From Bacteroidota bacterium (GTDB lineage Bacteria; Bacteroidota; Bacteroidia; Chitinophagales; Chitinophagaceae): 64,000 bases of DNA. This document shows positions 9,017-16,882 of the stretch, in pieces. The notes under the pieces were generated by a model. The model searched no databases. It was not told where the DNA came from and saw only the letters and a list, made by a program, of their open reading frames with translations. Numbering within the stretch: the first letter of the stretch is position 1; each line of letters begins with the position of its first letter. Made by a program: the position numbers and the translations under genes. The stretch covers positions 1-64,000 of the forward strand of contig JANYEA010000032.1 of NCBI GenBank assembly GCA_025363385.1, given 5' to 3'.

Positions 9017-9706
9017 ATGAAAAAATTAATTCATTCGCTTGTATTGGCATGCTTGCTGATCAGTGTATTTTCTTGTACGAAATCAAGTACAACTTCTACT
9101 ACAAATATGCGCTTCATTAATTTATCACCTAATGCAGGTGCCTTGGATGTGTATACTAACAGTGCTTTGGTTGTAGGAAATGTAAGTTATGGATCTGCAT
9201 CTAGTTACCAATCTATTAATGCCGCATCTACAGCAGTATCTTTTACACTTGCCGGAACATCGAGTATGGTTGGTTCGGGTAGTATTGCATTTAATGCGAA
9301 CAATTATTATTCTGCAATAGTCTACGACTCTGTATCAAATATAAAGGGAAATCTTTTTCAAGACGATAGAACAGCACCACCAACAGGAAAGGCTTTCATT
9401 CGCTTTCTCGATTATGCAAATGTGAATTCATCGATTGATATTCTTAGATCTGCAACAACTCCTATCAAACTTTTCGCAAGTAGAAATTATACAGACCATA
9501 TCACTACACTTTCTTATCTGGCTTATACCGCAATTGAACCGGGTACTTTTAATCTTTCTGCAGTAGTTGCAGGTACCAGCAGTACCATTACTCAATTGCC
9601 AAATTTTGAAGCAGTAGCTGGTAAGTCTTATACCATTGTTTTAAAGGGCTTCTATGGTGGAACAGGTGCTCAGGCAGTATTTTTAGGTCCAATCACTGAC
9701 CAATAA
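9017..9706 (+). CDS. DUF4397 domain lipoprotein
   Basis: This is a predicted surface or periplasmic lipoprotein of 229 residues. A signal peptide ends in the lipobox LISVFSC, with the lipidated cysteine at residue 20. The mature part begins with a Ser/Thr-rich linker. A DUF4397 domain follows, recognised from MRFINLSPNAGALDVYTNSALV, the internal repeat FIRFLDYANVNSSIDIL, and the alternating beta-strand pattern up to SYTIVLKGFYGG. Function is unknown for the family, which is frequent in Bacteroidota outer-membrane lipoproteins. I preferred the ATG at 9017 over the TTG at 9011. It stands alone between the typA terminator and a convergent bidirectional terminator. Confidence 0.8.
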   Translation: MKKLIHSLVLACLLISVFSCTKSSTTSTTNMRFINLSPNAGALDVYTNSALVVGNVSYGSASSYQSINAASTAVSFTLAGTSSMVGSGSIAFNANNYYSAIVYDSVSNIKGNLFQDDRTAPPTGKAFIRFLDYANVNSSIDILRSATTPIKLFASRNYTDHITTLSYLAYTAIEPGTFNLSAVVAGTSSTITQLPNFEAVAGKSYTIVLKGFYGGTGAQAVFLGPITDQ

Positions 9707-9710
9707 AAAT

Positions 9711-9758
9711 AAAAAAAGTAACACTGAGAATGAAAATCATTGCTCAGTGTTACTTTTA
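9711..9758. terminator. Bidirectional terminator between the DUF4397 lipoprotein and a small secreted protein gene
   Basis: A perfect 12-bp inverted repeat, AGTAACACTGAG (9717-9728) and CTCAGTGTTACT (9743-9754), contains a further short AATGA/TCATT pairing in the loop. T-rich DNA follows on the plus strand, and seven A residues precede it, which serves as the U-tract for the minus strand. It can stop both converging transcripts. Confidence 0.88.
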
Positions 9759-9769
9759 AATTTAGTTAA

Positions 9770-10189
9770 TTACTTTTTAGTTACGCTAACTTCAGAAACA
9801 GTGTTAGTTTTAACAGCTACATCAAAAATTTCTTTGTAAGAACCTTTCTCAGTATTAATTAAGAAAGTTAATTTGTTTACATCCTGGCTCGCAGGGAATA
9901 CAAATTTCTTATCAAATACTTTATCTGTAAATTTATCTGAATAGATAACTTCACCGTACTCATCTAATACATACACTTTAAAAGATTTACCAGTTTCATT
10001 GTTGAATTTAACATTGAAGAACAAGCTTTCTTTTTCAGTACCTACATATTTAACTTCTACTTTCTTGGTAGGGTCAATAGAGACTCTTGTACTACCAGTG
10101 TTTGCGCTTGCAGAAAGAAAGAACATAGCAGCTAATACATTGCCTAAGAAAAATCTTTTTGCGATTGTGTTGATTGATTGCTTTTTCAT
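9770..10189 (-). CDS. Small secreted protein of unknown function
   Basis: I do not recognise a characterised family. The 139-residue product has a clear Sec signal peptide (basic start, hydrophobic FFLGNVLAAMFFLSA, cleavage likely after SASA). The mature domain of about 110 residues is Lys-rich and beta-patterned: VEVKYVGTEKESLFFNVKFNN, then FKVYVLDEYGEVIYSDKF. This resembles the compact immunoglobulin-like beta-sandwich proteins common in Chitinophagaceae. No lipobox or catalytic motif is seen. It is transcribed alone from a 273-bp upstream region that contains several short inverted repeats, and it ends at the shared bidirectional terminator. Confidence 0.7.
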   Translation of the reverse strand: MKKQSINTIAKRFFLGNVLAAMFFLSASANTGSTRVSIDPTKKVEVKYVGTEKESLFFNVKFNNETGKSFKVYVLDEYGEVIYSDKFTDKVFDKKFVFPASQDVNKLTFLINTEKGSYKEIFDVAVKTNTVSEVSVTKK

Positions 10190-10371
10190 GTTTTTTTAAT
10201 TTTTAAGATTAAATAAATTGATAACGAACTTCTTGATGGCACAAGCAATCTGTAAAACAGATATTTTTTTCTTCTCAGATGGTGTAGCAAAACGTAGACA
10301 AAAAAATCAACTTGCATCCGTAATGTTTGACGTTTGTCTTGGATGGTCGATTCAATGATTAATACCTTAAC

Positions 10372-10405
10372 TAAAAAAAGGTAACCCCAATTTTTTGAGA
10401 TTACC
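10372..10405 (-). terminator. Intrinsic terminator of obg
   Basis: Read on the minus strand, GGTAATCTC and GGGGTTACC form a nine-pair stem with two G-U pairs around a short A-rich loop (plus-strand arms 10380-10388 and 10397-10405). A run of seven U residues follows directly. It lies 58 bp beyond the obg stop codon. Confidence 0.75.
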
Positions 10406-10462
10406 CTACTATTTTAGTTATTATCTTTATAACCTATTGTAAATCAATTAATTACCTGCTTG

Positions 10463-11467
10463 TTAAGATTGTGGTTTATTTAAAGTGTCCCAGAGTAAGT
10501 CTTTTAATTCTGTTAAACCTTTGTTAGTAATCGAAGAAATAAATAGTAATGGAATGTTAGCAGGCAATTCTTTTTTGATAGCTTCTTTTAATTCTTCATC
10601 CAACATATCTGATTTACTTATTGCTATCACAAAATCTTTTTGTAACAATTCGGGATTGTATTCTTCTAATTCGTTTCTTAATATTTCGAACTCTTTACGA
10701 TGATCATCACTGTCTGCTGGAATTAAAAATAGGAGTGCTGAGTTTCTTTCGATATGTCTTAAAAAACGATGGCCTAAACCTTTTCCTTCAGCAGCACCTT
10801 CAATAATTCCAGGTAAATCCGCAATACAAAATGATTTGTTATCACGATAAGATACCATCCCCAATTGCGGTGTTAAAGTGGTAAATGCATAGTTGGCAAT
10901 TTTTGGTTTAGCAGCAGTAATTACAGAAAGCAACGTAGATTTTCCTGCATTGGGAAATCCTACCAAACCCACGTCTGCCAATACTTTCAACTCTAATACC
11001 TTCCAGCCTTCCATTCCGGGTTCTCCTGGTTGTGAGTGCTCAGGTGCCTGATTAGTGGGAGTTGCAAAATTGCTATTTCCCAATCCTCCTCTACCACCTT
11101 TCATTAAAATAATTTCCTGCCCGTCTTCTAATATCTCAGCTTCTATTTTACCTGTTTCTTCATCTCTTGCAATAGTACCCAGTGGAACTTCGATAATAAT
11201 ATCTTGTCCGTCTTTTCCTGTGCAATTATTTTTACTTCCCATCTCTCCATCTTCTGCTAATACATTTTTAAAATAACGTAAATGCAAAAGGGTCCATAAA
11301 TTACTATTGCCTCTTAAAATAATATGCGCACCACGGCCACCATCACCACCATCGGGTCCGCCCATTGCCGTTAATTTATTACGCATAAAATGGCGAGATC
11401 CTGCACCTCCATGGCCCGAATGACAAAATATACGGATGAGATCGATAAAATTACTTCTTTCAGACAC
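10463..11467 (-). CDS. obg: GTPase Obg/CgtA
   Basis: Obg is an essential GTPase involved in late 50S assembly and in stress signalling. The N-terminal Obg fold is glycine-rich ([29 protein letters not shown]), followed from about residue 160 by the G domain: [12 protein letters not shown] (G1), [22 protein letters not shown] (G3/switch II) and AISKSDML (G4). The 334-residue protein ends soon after the G domain, so it lacks the C-terminal OCT extension of some Gram-positive homologs; this is usual for Bacteroidota. It carries its own promoter and terminator, separated from the upstream paa operon by 93 bp. Confidence 0.96.
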   Translation of the reverse strand: MSERSNFIDLIRIFCHSGHGGAGSRHFMRNKLTAMGGPDGGDGGRGAHIILRGNSNLWTLLHLRYFKNVLAEDGEMGSKNNCTGKDGQDIIIEVPLGTIARDEETGKIEAEILEDGQEIILMKGGRGGLGNSNFATPTNQAPEHSQPGEPGMEGWKVLELKVLADVGLVGFPNAGKSTLLSVITAAKPKIANYAFTTLTPQLGMVSYRDNKSFCIADLPGIIEGAAEGKGLGHRFLRHIERNSALLFLIPADSDDHRKEFEILRNELEEYNPELLQKDFVIAISKSDMLDEELKEAIKKELPANIPLLFISSITNKGLTELKDLLWDTLNKPQS

Positions 11468-11502
11468 GCTGTAAATTCATTAAATGTGTGATTGCAAATT
11501 GC

Positions 11503-11540
11503 AACAGGCAAAGTTACGTTAAATAATTTTCTTGCCTGTT
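11503..11540. promoter_or_regulatory. Inverted repeat enclosing the obg -7 promoter element
   Basis: AACAGGCAA (11503-11511) and TTGCCTGTT (11532-11540) form a perfect nine-base inverted repeat with a 20-base spacer. The minus-strand box TAACTTTG (11509-11516), a perfect -7 consensus for obg, overlaps the left arm. No U-tract follows, so it is not an obvious terminator for paaG. It may be an operator or a chance structure. Confidence 0.4.
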
Positions 11541-11560
11541 CCAAGCAGTTGATGCAAAGA

Positions 11561-12337
11561 TCATTCGCCTTTAAACTGAGGTGTTCTTTTTTCTAAAAAT
11601 GCCAGAACTCCTTCTTTAAAATCGTAAGTAACTGCTGCTTTCTGCTGATAGTTGTCTTCTAATTCCAATTGTTGCTCCATGGTATTAAGATAACTTTGGT
11701 TTAAAGCATGTTTGATATAAGCCAAAGCTTTTGTTGGCATATTTGCTAATGTATTAGCGACACTAGTAGACTCGCCAATAAAATTTTCATTGTCAAATAC
11801 TTTATAGATCATTCCCATTTGAAATGCTTCTTGTGCACTAATCTTTTCTCCTAACATCATCAAAGCAGAAGCCCGTTGAAGACCAATTAATCTTGGAAGT
11901 GTATAAGTTCCGCCACTATCTGGGATCAATCCGATCTTAGAGAATGCTTGTATAAAACTTGCACCGTTAGTTGCTAATACTATATCACAAGCTAGTGCAA
12001 TATTTACTCCTGCGCCTGCTGCTACGCCATTCACCGCAGCAATAACAGGTTTTGGAATATGTCTAATTTTTTTTATAATTGGATTGAAGTGCTCGCTTAA
12101 AATTTTATCCATACCGGGCCCGAGAGGGTCAATTACTTCCGACAGATCCTGACCAGATGAAAATCCTTTTCCTGATCCTGTAAGATACACGCAACGCACA
12201 TCTTTTACAGTAGCCGCTTCATCTAAATAATTTTGAAAAAGAAGGGCCATTTCTCTGTTAAAAGAATTTAATTTATCTGGTCGGTTAAATGTAATGAACG
12301 CAATATTATTTTCTATATGAAATAAAACGGAAGACAT
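11561..12337 (-). CDS. paaG: Enoyl-CoA hydratase/isomerase, PaaG-like
   Basis: In aerobic phenylacetate degradation PaaG isomerises ring-1,2-epoxyphenylacetyl-CoA to the oxepin-CoA. The 258-residue protein is a crotonase-fold enzyme with the oxyanion-hole segments GKGFSSGQDLSEV and NGVAAGAGVNIALACDI. The stretch GLIPDSGGTYTLPRLIG is close to the PaaG signature and carries an acidic catalytic residue. It is the last gene of the paa operon, 31 bp downstream of paaD, and this context favours PaaG over a generic enoyl-CoA hydratase (PaaF). No clear terminator follows before the obg promoter region. Confidence 0.85.
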   Translation of the reverse strand: MSSVLFHIENNIAFITFNRPDKLNSFNREMALLFQNYLDEAATVKDVRCVYLTGSGKGFSSGQDLSEVIDPLGPGMDKILSEHFNPIIKKIRHIPKPVIAAVNGVAAGAGVNIALACDIVLATNGASFIQAFSKIGLIPDSGGTYTLPRLIGLQRASALMMLGEKISAQEAFQMGMIYKVFDNENFIGESTSVANTLANMPTKALAYIKHALNQSYLNTMEQQLELEDNYQQKAAVTYDFKEGVLAFLEKRTPQFKGE

Positions 12338-12368
12338 AAATGTGAATTGAAAGATGAATGGATATTAT

Positions 12369-12869
12369 TTAATGACATTTAAAATAATCGAAAGGTTCTA
12401 AACAAGTATTGCATTTGTAAAGTGCTTTGCACGCTGTACTACTAAATTCTGAAACTAGTATCGTTTGTATAGAACCACATTGTGGACATGCGATCTTTAG
12501 ATCTGCCAATGCGATATTCTCACAGCTTTTGCCAATGGGTGCTGCTATGCCATATTTTTTTAATTTTTCTTTTCCTGATTCACTCATCCAATCTGTTGTC
12601 CACGCTGGGAAAAGTGTTTGCTCCAATCGAATATTTGTAAAACCAGCAACAGTTAAAGAAACAAGAATATCTGTATTGATCATATCAACAGCCGGGCAAG
12701 CGGAATAAGTTGGCGTATACCAGATCAATACTTCATGAGGAGTATCAGTAGATGTATGGTTAACTTTTACAGAACGTATGATACCTAAATCGATAATAGA
12801 TAAGACCGGAATTTCCGGATCAGTTATCTTTTCTAATAATTGCCATATCTTTTTTTCAAGATCATTCAT
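12369..12869 (-). CDS. paaD: Phenylacetyl-CoA epoxidase assembly subunit PaaD
   Basis: PaaD is a MIP18/DUF59-family protein needed for maturation of the phenylacetyl-CoA epoxidase. The DUF59 core is visible in the N-terminal half (ITDPEIPVLSIIDLGIIRSV and a YSACPAVDMI segment). The C-terminal part has a Cys-rich zinc-type module with CPQCGS, a cysteine in TACKALYKC, and a final CNTC. I set the start at the ATG at 12869 (166 residues), which gives the usual short N-terminus and a 13-bp gap to paaC. An in-frame ATG at 12896 would instead overlap paaC by 14 bp. Confidence 0.9.
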   Translation of the reverse strand: MNDLEKKIWQLLEKITDPEIPVLSIIDLGIIRSVKVNHTSTDTPHEVLIWYTPTYSACPAVDMINTDILVSLTVAGFTNIRLEQTLFPAWTTDWMSESGKEKLKKYGIAAPIGKSCENIALADLKIACPQCGSIQTILVSEFSSTACKALYKCNTCLEPFDYFKCH

Positions 12870-12882
12870 ACACTTCTCAGTT

Positions 12883-13653
12883 TTACCATGCTGCATTTGG
12901 ATATGCCCTTTGTAAAAATTGCATTTCTGCTAAAATATATCCCAGATGTTCTGTGTGATTACCTTTCTTGCCACCATCTTGAGAAAATGCAATGGTAGGT
13001 GCTGTCAAACCTGCCTCAGATAATACAGCACCCAATTTTTCTTCAAAATTTTCTCTGATAGTCAGATGCGAATCTCCAAGTATATTCAATTCGTAATCCG
13101 AGAAATTTGTCCACTCATTTGTATAAGGCCAAATAGCATCTAATGCATCTTTCATTTTCTGTGTACTCTCTGAAGTGCCATCTCCTAAACGAATAACCCA
13201 CTCTGAGCTCCAGCGAAAATGATAGGTGATTTCTTTCAATGATTTCGAAGCGATAGCTGCTAATTGTTTATCTGCATTCTTTTCTAATTCCTGGTATACA
13301 CAAAACTGATATGCAGAAACGATCAATTGTTTTAGCACCGTTCTGCCCCAATGCCCATTTGGTAATTCTACCAATAAACAATTTTTAAAATCCCAACTGT
13401 CGCGTAAATAGGCTAAACTGTCTTCCGTTAATTGTTCACCAGAACTTTCTAAAATTAGTTTTGCAGCATACTGATAAAAATTTCTTGCTTGCCCAATTTG
13501 ATCTAATGCAATATTTGTTAGTGCGATATCTTGTTCTAAAATCGGACCATGGCCACACCACTCACTATTCCTATGTCCCATGATCAAGGCATTGTCTCCT
13601 AAATGAAGGAGAAATTTGATTAAGGGGTTTTCAATTTCTTGGGTTGTCATCAT
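12883..13653 (-). CDS. paaC: Phenylacetyl-CoA epoxidase structural subunit PaaC
   Basis: PaaC is the non-catalytic ferritin-like partner of PaaA in the PaaABCE multicomponent oxygenase. The 256-residue protein shows the expected helices: LLHLGDNALIMGHRNSEWCGHGP, LTNIALDQIGQARNFYQYA, and ITYHFRWSSEWVIRLGDGT. It ends in HLGYILAEMQFLQRAYPNAAW, a typical PaaC C-terminus. The gene lies between paaB and paaD with 24-bp and 13-bp gaps, as in other paa operons. The start could be either of two adjacent methionine codons at 13653 and 13650. Confidence 0.93.
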   Translation of the reverse strand: MMTTQEIENPLIKFLLHLGDNALIMGHRNSEWCGHGPILEQDIALTNIALDQIGQARNFYQYAAKLILESSGEQLTEDSLAYLRDSWDFKNCLLVELPNGHWGRTVLKQLIVSAYQFCVYQELEKNADKQLAAIASKSLKEITYHFRWSSEWVIRLGDGTSESTQKMKDALDAIWPYTNEWTNFSDYELNILGDSHLTIRENFEEKLGAVLSEAGLTAPTIAFSQDGGKKGNHTEHLGYILAEMQFLQRAYPNAAW

Positions 13654-13677
13654 TATGCACTAAAATTTTATGCCAGT

Positions 13678-14046
13678 TTACATATGTTTCAATTCGTCGG
13701 GCAATTCATAAAAGCTTGGATGGCGGTATATTTTATCATTTGCTGGATCAAATAATGTATCAGCGTCATCTGGATTGCTCGCATGAATATATTTACTTTC
13801 TACTACCCAGATACTTACGCCCTCAGTTCTGCGTGTATAGACATCTCTTGCATTTTCCATGGCCATCACTGCATCTGCAGCGTGTAAACTTCCAGCATGT
13901 TTATGATCTAAACCTTGTTTACTTCTAATAAAGACTTCCCAGAGAGGCCACTCTTGTATGGTTTGTCTTGATGGGCTATTTTCGACCAACGCTTTTTTTT
14001 CTTCTCCATAATCGCCGTAGAAAAATTTTCTGACAAATGTTTGCAT
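13678..14046 (-). CDS. paaB: Phenylacetyl-CoA epoxidase subunit PaaB
   Basis: PaaB is the small bridging subunit of the phenylacetyl-CoA 1,2-epoxidase complex. The family signature WPLWEVFIRSKQGLDHKHAGSLHA is present, followed by DAVMAMENARDVYTRRTEGVSIWVV, which is nearly diagnostic. The protein is 122 residues against about 95 in E. coli. The extra length lies in an N-terminal extension with basic and Lys-rich residues (positions 1-30) and at the C-terminal tail (FDPANDKIYRHPSFY). It sits 20 bp downstream of paaA. Confidence 0.95.
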   Translation of the reverse strand: MQTFVRKFFYGDYGEEKKALVENSPSRQTIQEWPLWEVFIRSKQGLDHKHAGSLHAADAVMAMENARDVYTRRTEGVSIWVVESKYIHASNPDDADTLFDPANDKIYRHPSFYELPDELKHM

Positions 14047-14066
14047 AGTATTAAATTGAAAAATTC

Positions 14067-15002
14067 TTAAGACTGTTTAGATTTTTTTTCGGAATAAGCA
14101 AGGGCTGCTTCTCGAACCCAGGCACCTTCATCCCATGCCTTTCTTCTTGCATCCAATCTTTCTTTATTGCAAGGGCCATTACCTTGTATCACTTGTTTGA
14201 ACTCTTCCCAATTGATGGCTCCAAAATCGTATTGTTTTTTTTCTTCGTTCCATTTTAGATCCGGGTCGGGAAGCGTCATACCTAAAATTTTTACCTGCTC
14301 TGCAATCATGTTTACGAACTTCTGGCGCAACTCGTCATTTGAAAAACGTTTGATTTTCCATTGCATACTCTGAATGGTATTAGTACTCTCATCATCTGGT
14401 GGTCCGAACATCATTAAGCAAGGCCACCACCATCTATTGATGGCGTCTTGACACATTCTTTTTTGTTCATCTGTTCCTTTACTCAAAACCAATAAACTTT
14501 CAAAACCCTGTCGTTGATGAAAACTTTCTTCTTTACATACCCTTACCATCGCTCTGGCATAGGGTCCGTAGCTGGTTCTGCAAAGTGGTACCTGATTCAT
14601 AATAGCAGCACCATCTACCAACCACCCAACGGCACCCATGTCTGCCCAGGTAAGTGTTGGATAATTAAAAATGGAAGAATATTTTGCTTTGCCTGCATGT
14701 AATTGATGGTACATTTCATCTCTTGAGATCCCAAGTGTTTCTGCGGCAGAGTATAGGTATAATCCATGACCCGCTTCATCTTGAATTTTGGCTAATAATA
14801 TTACTTTTCTTTTTAAACTAGGTGCTCTTGAGATCCAGTTGCCCTCTGGTAACATTCCTACCACTTCGCTATGTGCATGCTGACTAATCTGCCTTATTAA
14901 AGTATGTCGATATTTCTGGGGCATCCAGTCTTTCGGCTCAATCTTGATTTCTTGATCAATCTTTTGCTGAAACTGTTCTTCTAAGTTTGTTCCCATATAC
15001 AA
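14067..15002 (-). CDS. paaA: Phenylacetyl-CoA epoxidase catalytic subunit PaaA
   Basis: PaaA carries the diiron centre that inserts one oxygen atom into the aromatic ring of phenylacetyl-CoA. The carboxylate and histidine ligands can be recognised in [17 protein letters not shown] and in [16 protein letters not shown], giving two E-x2-H type motifs in a ferritin-like fold. The stretch [19 protein letters not shown] is highly conserved in PaaA. At 311 residues it has the expected length (E. coli 309). The gene follows paaE by 11 bp. In E. coli the order is paaABCDE, so the placement of paaE before paaA is a rearrangement. Confidence 0.96.
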   Translation of the reverse strand: MYMGTNLEEQFQQKIDQEIKIEPKDWMPQKYRHTLIRQISQHAHSEVVGMLPEGNWISRAPSLKRKVILLAKIQDEAGHGLYLYSAAETLGISRDEMYHQLHAGKAKYSSIFNYPTLTWADMGAVGWLVDGAAIMNQVPLCRTSYGPYARAMVRVCKEESFHQRQGFESLLVLSKGTDEQKRMCQDAINRWWWPCLMMFGPPDDESTNTIQSMQWKIKRFSNDELRQKFVNMIAEQVKILGMTLPDPDLKWNEEKKQYDFGAINWEEFKQVIQGNGPCNKERLDARRKAWDEGAWVREAALAYSEKKSKQS

Positions 15003-15013
15003 TTTGTTATAAA

Positions 15014-16090
15014 TTAAATATCAAAATCAACCACTACTTTTTCTGACCTAGGATGAGACTGACAGGTAAGAATATATCCCTGATCTATTTCGTCGGGCTC
15101 TAATCCATATACCCGATCCATTTCAATTTCACCTGTCAATAATTTGGCCTTGCAGGTACAGCACACACCTTTCTTGCAGGCAAATGGTAAATCAGCACCA
15201 GTGGCTAATGCGGCGTTAAGAATATTATTCCCTTTGTAGGAAAGTGTAAAATTGAAAGACCTTCCATCTTGTTTAATTGTTATGTTACTCTCTGAGATAC
15301 TTTCTTGTGTTTGTAATTCAAGATCTATTTTACTTTGCGGGGCTGCTTTGATGTTAAATAATTCAAAGTGAATTTTTTGTTGATTAATCCCAATTCTTTC
15401 GAGATAAGATTGAATTGAAAAGATCATTTCCTCAGGCCCGCACAAAAAAAAGGCCTGTATGTTTTGGGGATGAATAGTACTCTCTAATATTTTTTTACAC
15501 TTTGCTTCGTCAATTCTTCCAAAATGAATATCAGAATCTGTTTTTTCTCTGGAAAGTATATTAATGAGGCGGAAACGTTCGAGGTATTTATTTTTTAAGG
15601 ATTCAATAGCTTCTTTGAAAATAATACTATGCCTGTTTTTGTTGCCATATACCAATGTAAAGTTGCTTTTGGGTTCTGTTTGTAAGGTGGTTTTGATGAT
15701 AGATAGAATCGGCGTTATTCCACTACCTGCTGCAAATGCCATATAGTTATTTTCATTTTTGGCAGAAAGTAGGGTATGAAACTTTCCAGCAGGCGGCATA
15801 ACCTCTAATTGATCCCCTATTTTTAATAAGTTGTTGGCATAGTTTGAGAATAAACCATTCGGTATTTTCTTAATAGCAATTCTCAATTCCTGATCCAATG
15901 GGCTGCTACAAATGGAATAGTTCCTGCGTACCGATTCATGGTTGAACTCTTTTTTAATTGTGATATACTGCCCTTGCGTAAAAGCATACAATTCTGCTAA
16001 TTCTTTTGGAATAGTAAAAGCAATAGAAACACAATCGACCGTTTCCTTTCGAATGTCTTTTACAATAAGTCTATTAAATTGTGATGGCAT
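15014..16090 (-). CDS. paaE: Phenylacetyl-CoA epoxidase reductase subunit PaaE
   Basis: PaaE passes electrons from NAD(P)H through FAD and a plant-type [2Fe-2S] cluster to the PaaA diiron site. The 358-residue protein has an N-terminal FAD-binding barrel ([10 protein letters not shown]), an NAD(P)-binding domain ([15 protein letters not shown] and FLCGPEEMI), and a C-terminal ferredoxin domain with [17 protein letters not shown] plus the distant fourth cysteine in ILTCQSHP. This order matches PaaE. It is the first enzymatic gene of the operon, 8 bp downstream of the tetR gene. Confidence 0.94.
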   Translation of the reverse strand: MPSQFNRLIVKDIRKETVDCVSIAFTIPKELAELYAFTQGQYITIKKEFNHESVRRNYSICSSPLDQELRIAIKKIPNGLFSNYANNLLKIGDQLEVMPPAGKFHTLLSAKNENNYMAFAAGSGITPILSIIKTTLQTEPKSNFTLVYGNKNRHSIIFKEAIESLKNKYLERFRLINILSREKTDSDIHFGRIDEAKCKKILESTIHPQNIQAFFLCGPEEMIFSIQSYLERIGINQQKIHFELFNIKAAPQSKIDLELQTQESISESNITIKQDGRSFNFTLSYKGNNILNAALATGADLPFACKKGVCCTCKAKLLTGEIEMDRVYGLEPDEIDQGYILTCQSHPRSEKVVVDFDI

Positions 16091-16098
16091 TTTTTATT

Positions 16099-16692
16099 TT
16101 AACGATTCACCAATCCGCCTACTAGAATACTGATCATGTTTTCTTCTAATTCTTCTGCAGTGATCTTTTGTGTGGATCTATGCCAGCTTTCAATTCCGCT
16201 GATGGCGTGCAACATAATAAGCACAGCAGTAGGTGCATCTATACTTTTAATTTGATGCTCATTAATTCCTGTTTCTATAATTGCAGCAAATCTTTTTCTA
16301 TAGATCCTTCGTTGGTTCTGAAAATTTGATAAATAAGGATCCGATAAGTGTTTCCACTCTCTATCACTTACATAAACTTCTTCATAATGGTGAAGCATTT
16401 CGTTGATATGAAAACGAAGTAATTTTTCGATCTTGTTTACAGCATTCGTATTTTCTGCCTCTACCTCATCTATTTTGTGCACGAATCTATTTGCCACACT
16501 AAAACAGAGTTCATGCAATATTTCGGTCTTCGATTTTATATGATTGTATAAACTTGCAGCTTCCACACCCACAGCCTCAGCCAAGTCTCGCATGCTTGCT
16601 GCTTTAAATCCTTTTTCCCTAAATAGCGTTGCTGCTTTAGCAACAATCACTTCTTTACGTGTGAGGTTATTTTCAGTTTTAATTCTTGCCAT
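16099..16692 (-). CDS. paaR: TetR-family regulator of the paa operon (PaaR-like)
   Basis: This is a TetR/AcrR repressor of 197 residues. The N-terminal helix-turn-helix is plain (SMRDLAEAVGVEAASLYNHIKSK, residues 37-59), and the C-terminal part is an all-helical ligand domain. It is the promoter-proximal gene of the paa operon, 8 bp before paaE, and therefore probably represses its own operon. In Thermus, PaaR of the same family responds to phenylacetyl-CoA. That effector is inferred here from context and from the operator-like sequence in the promoter. The gene starts four bases after its -7 element, so the mRNA may be leaderless. Confidence 0.85.
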   Translation of the reverse strand: MARIKTENNLTRKEVIVAKAATLFREKGFKAASMRDLAEAVGVEAASLYNHIKSKTEILHELCFSVANRFVHKIDEVEAENTNAVNKIEKLLRFHINEMLHHYEEVYVSDREWKHLSDPYLSNFQNQRRIYRKRFAAIIETGINEHQIKSIDAPTAVLIMLHAISGIESWHRSTQKITAEELEENMISILVGGLVNR

Positions 16693-16696
16693 GCTA

Positions 16697-16704
16697 CAAA
16701 TATA
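16697..16704 (-). promoter_or_regulatory. -7 promoter element of the paa operon
   Basis: Read on the minus strand the octamer is TATATTTG, a perfect TAnnTTTG match, four bases upstream of the tetR start codon. The PaaR-like dyad lies immediately upstream, in the -33/-7 spacer. Confidence 0.55.
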
Positions 16705-16709
16705 ATATA

Positions 16710-16723
16710 CTAACGAATGTTAG
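16710..16723. promoter_or_regulatory. Putative PaaR operator
   Basis: CTAACGAATGTTAG is a pseudo-palindrome with five-base arms CTAAC and GTTAG. It fits the reported Thermus PaaR consensus CNAACGNNCGTTNG (recalled, not looked up) at all but one defined position. It lies in the spacer of the paa promoter, where a bound repressor would block RNA polymerase. Confidence 0.55.
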
Positions 16724-16882
16724 CGATGTTTTGATCAAAAAAAAGATTTTTTGTTAGTTTTCATAAATTCACACTCAATAAATAGACCAGAACAAAACTG
16801 CTTTTATAAAAGAAAACAGTATTCAGTAAAGGGTTTTAGGCATAAATCACCTAGTTTCGCGCCCGATAACAAACTTAATATT

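Noticed and set aside
10248..10270. Plus-strand hairpin with T-run upstream of the small secreted protein, considered as a terminator of an unknown gene
   Set aside because: The stem is only six pairs and AT-rich, and no plus-strand gene precedes it; chance occurrence in AT-rich DNA is likely.
13644..13928. 94-codon plus-strand frame over paaB
   Set aside because: It is antisense to the well-supported paaB, with a Tyr/Leu/His-rich composition and no family match.
16751..16882. 44-codon N-terminal extension of the PfkB kinase
   Set aside because: The extension does not resemble the family, and the ATG at 16883 gives the standard start; the region contains promoter-like sequence.
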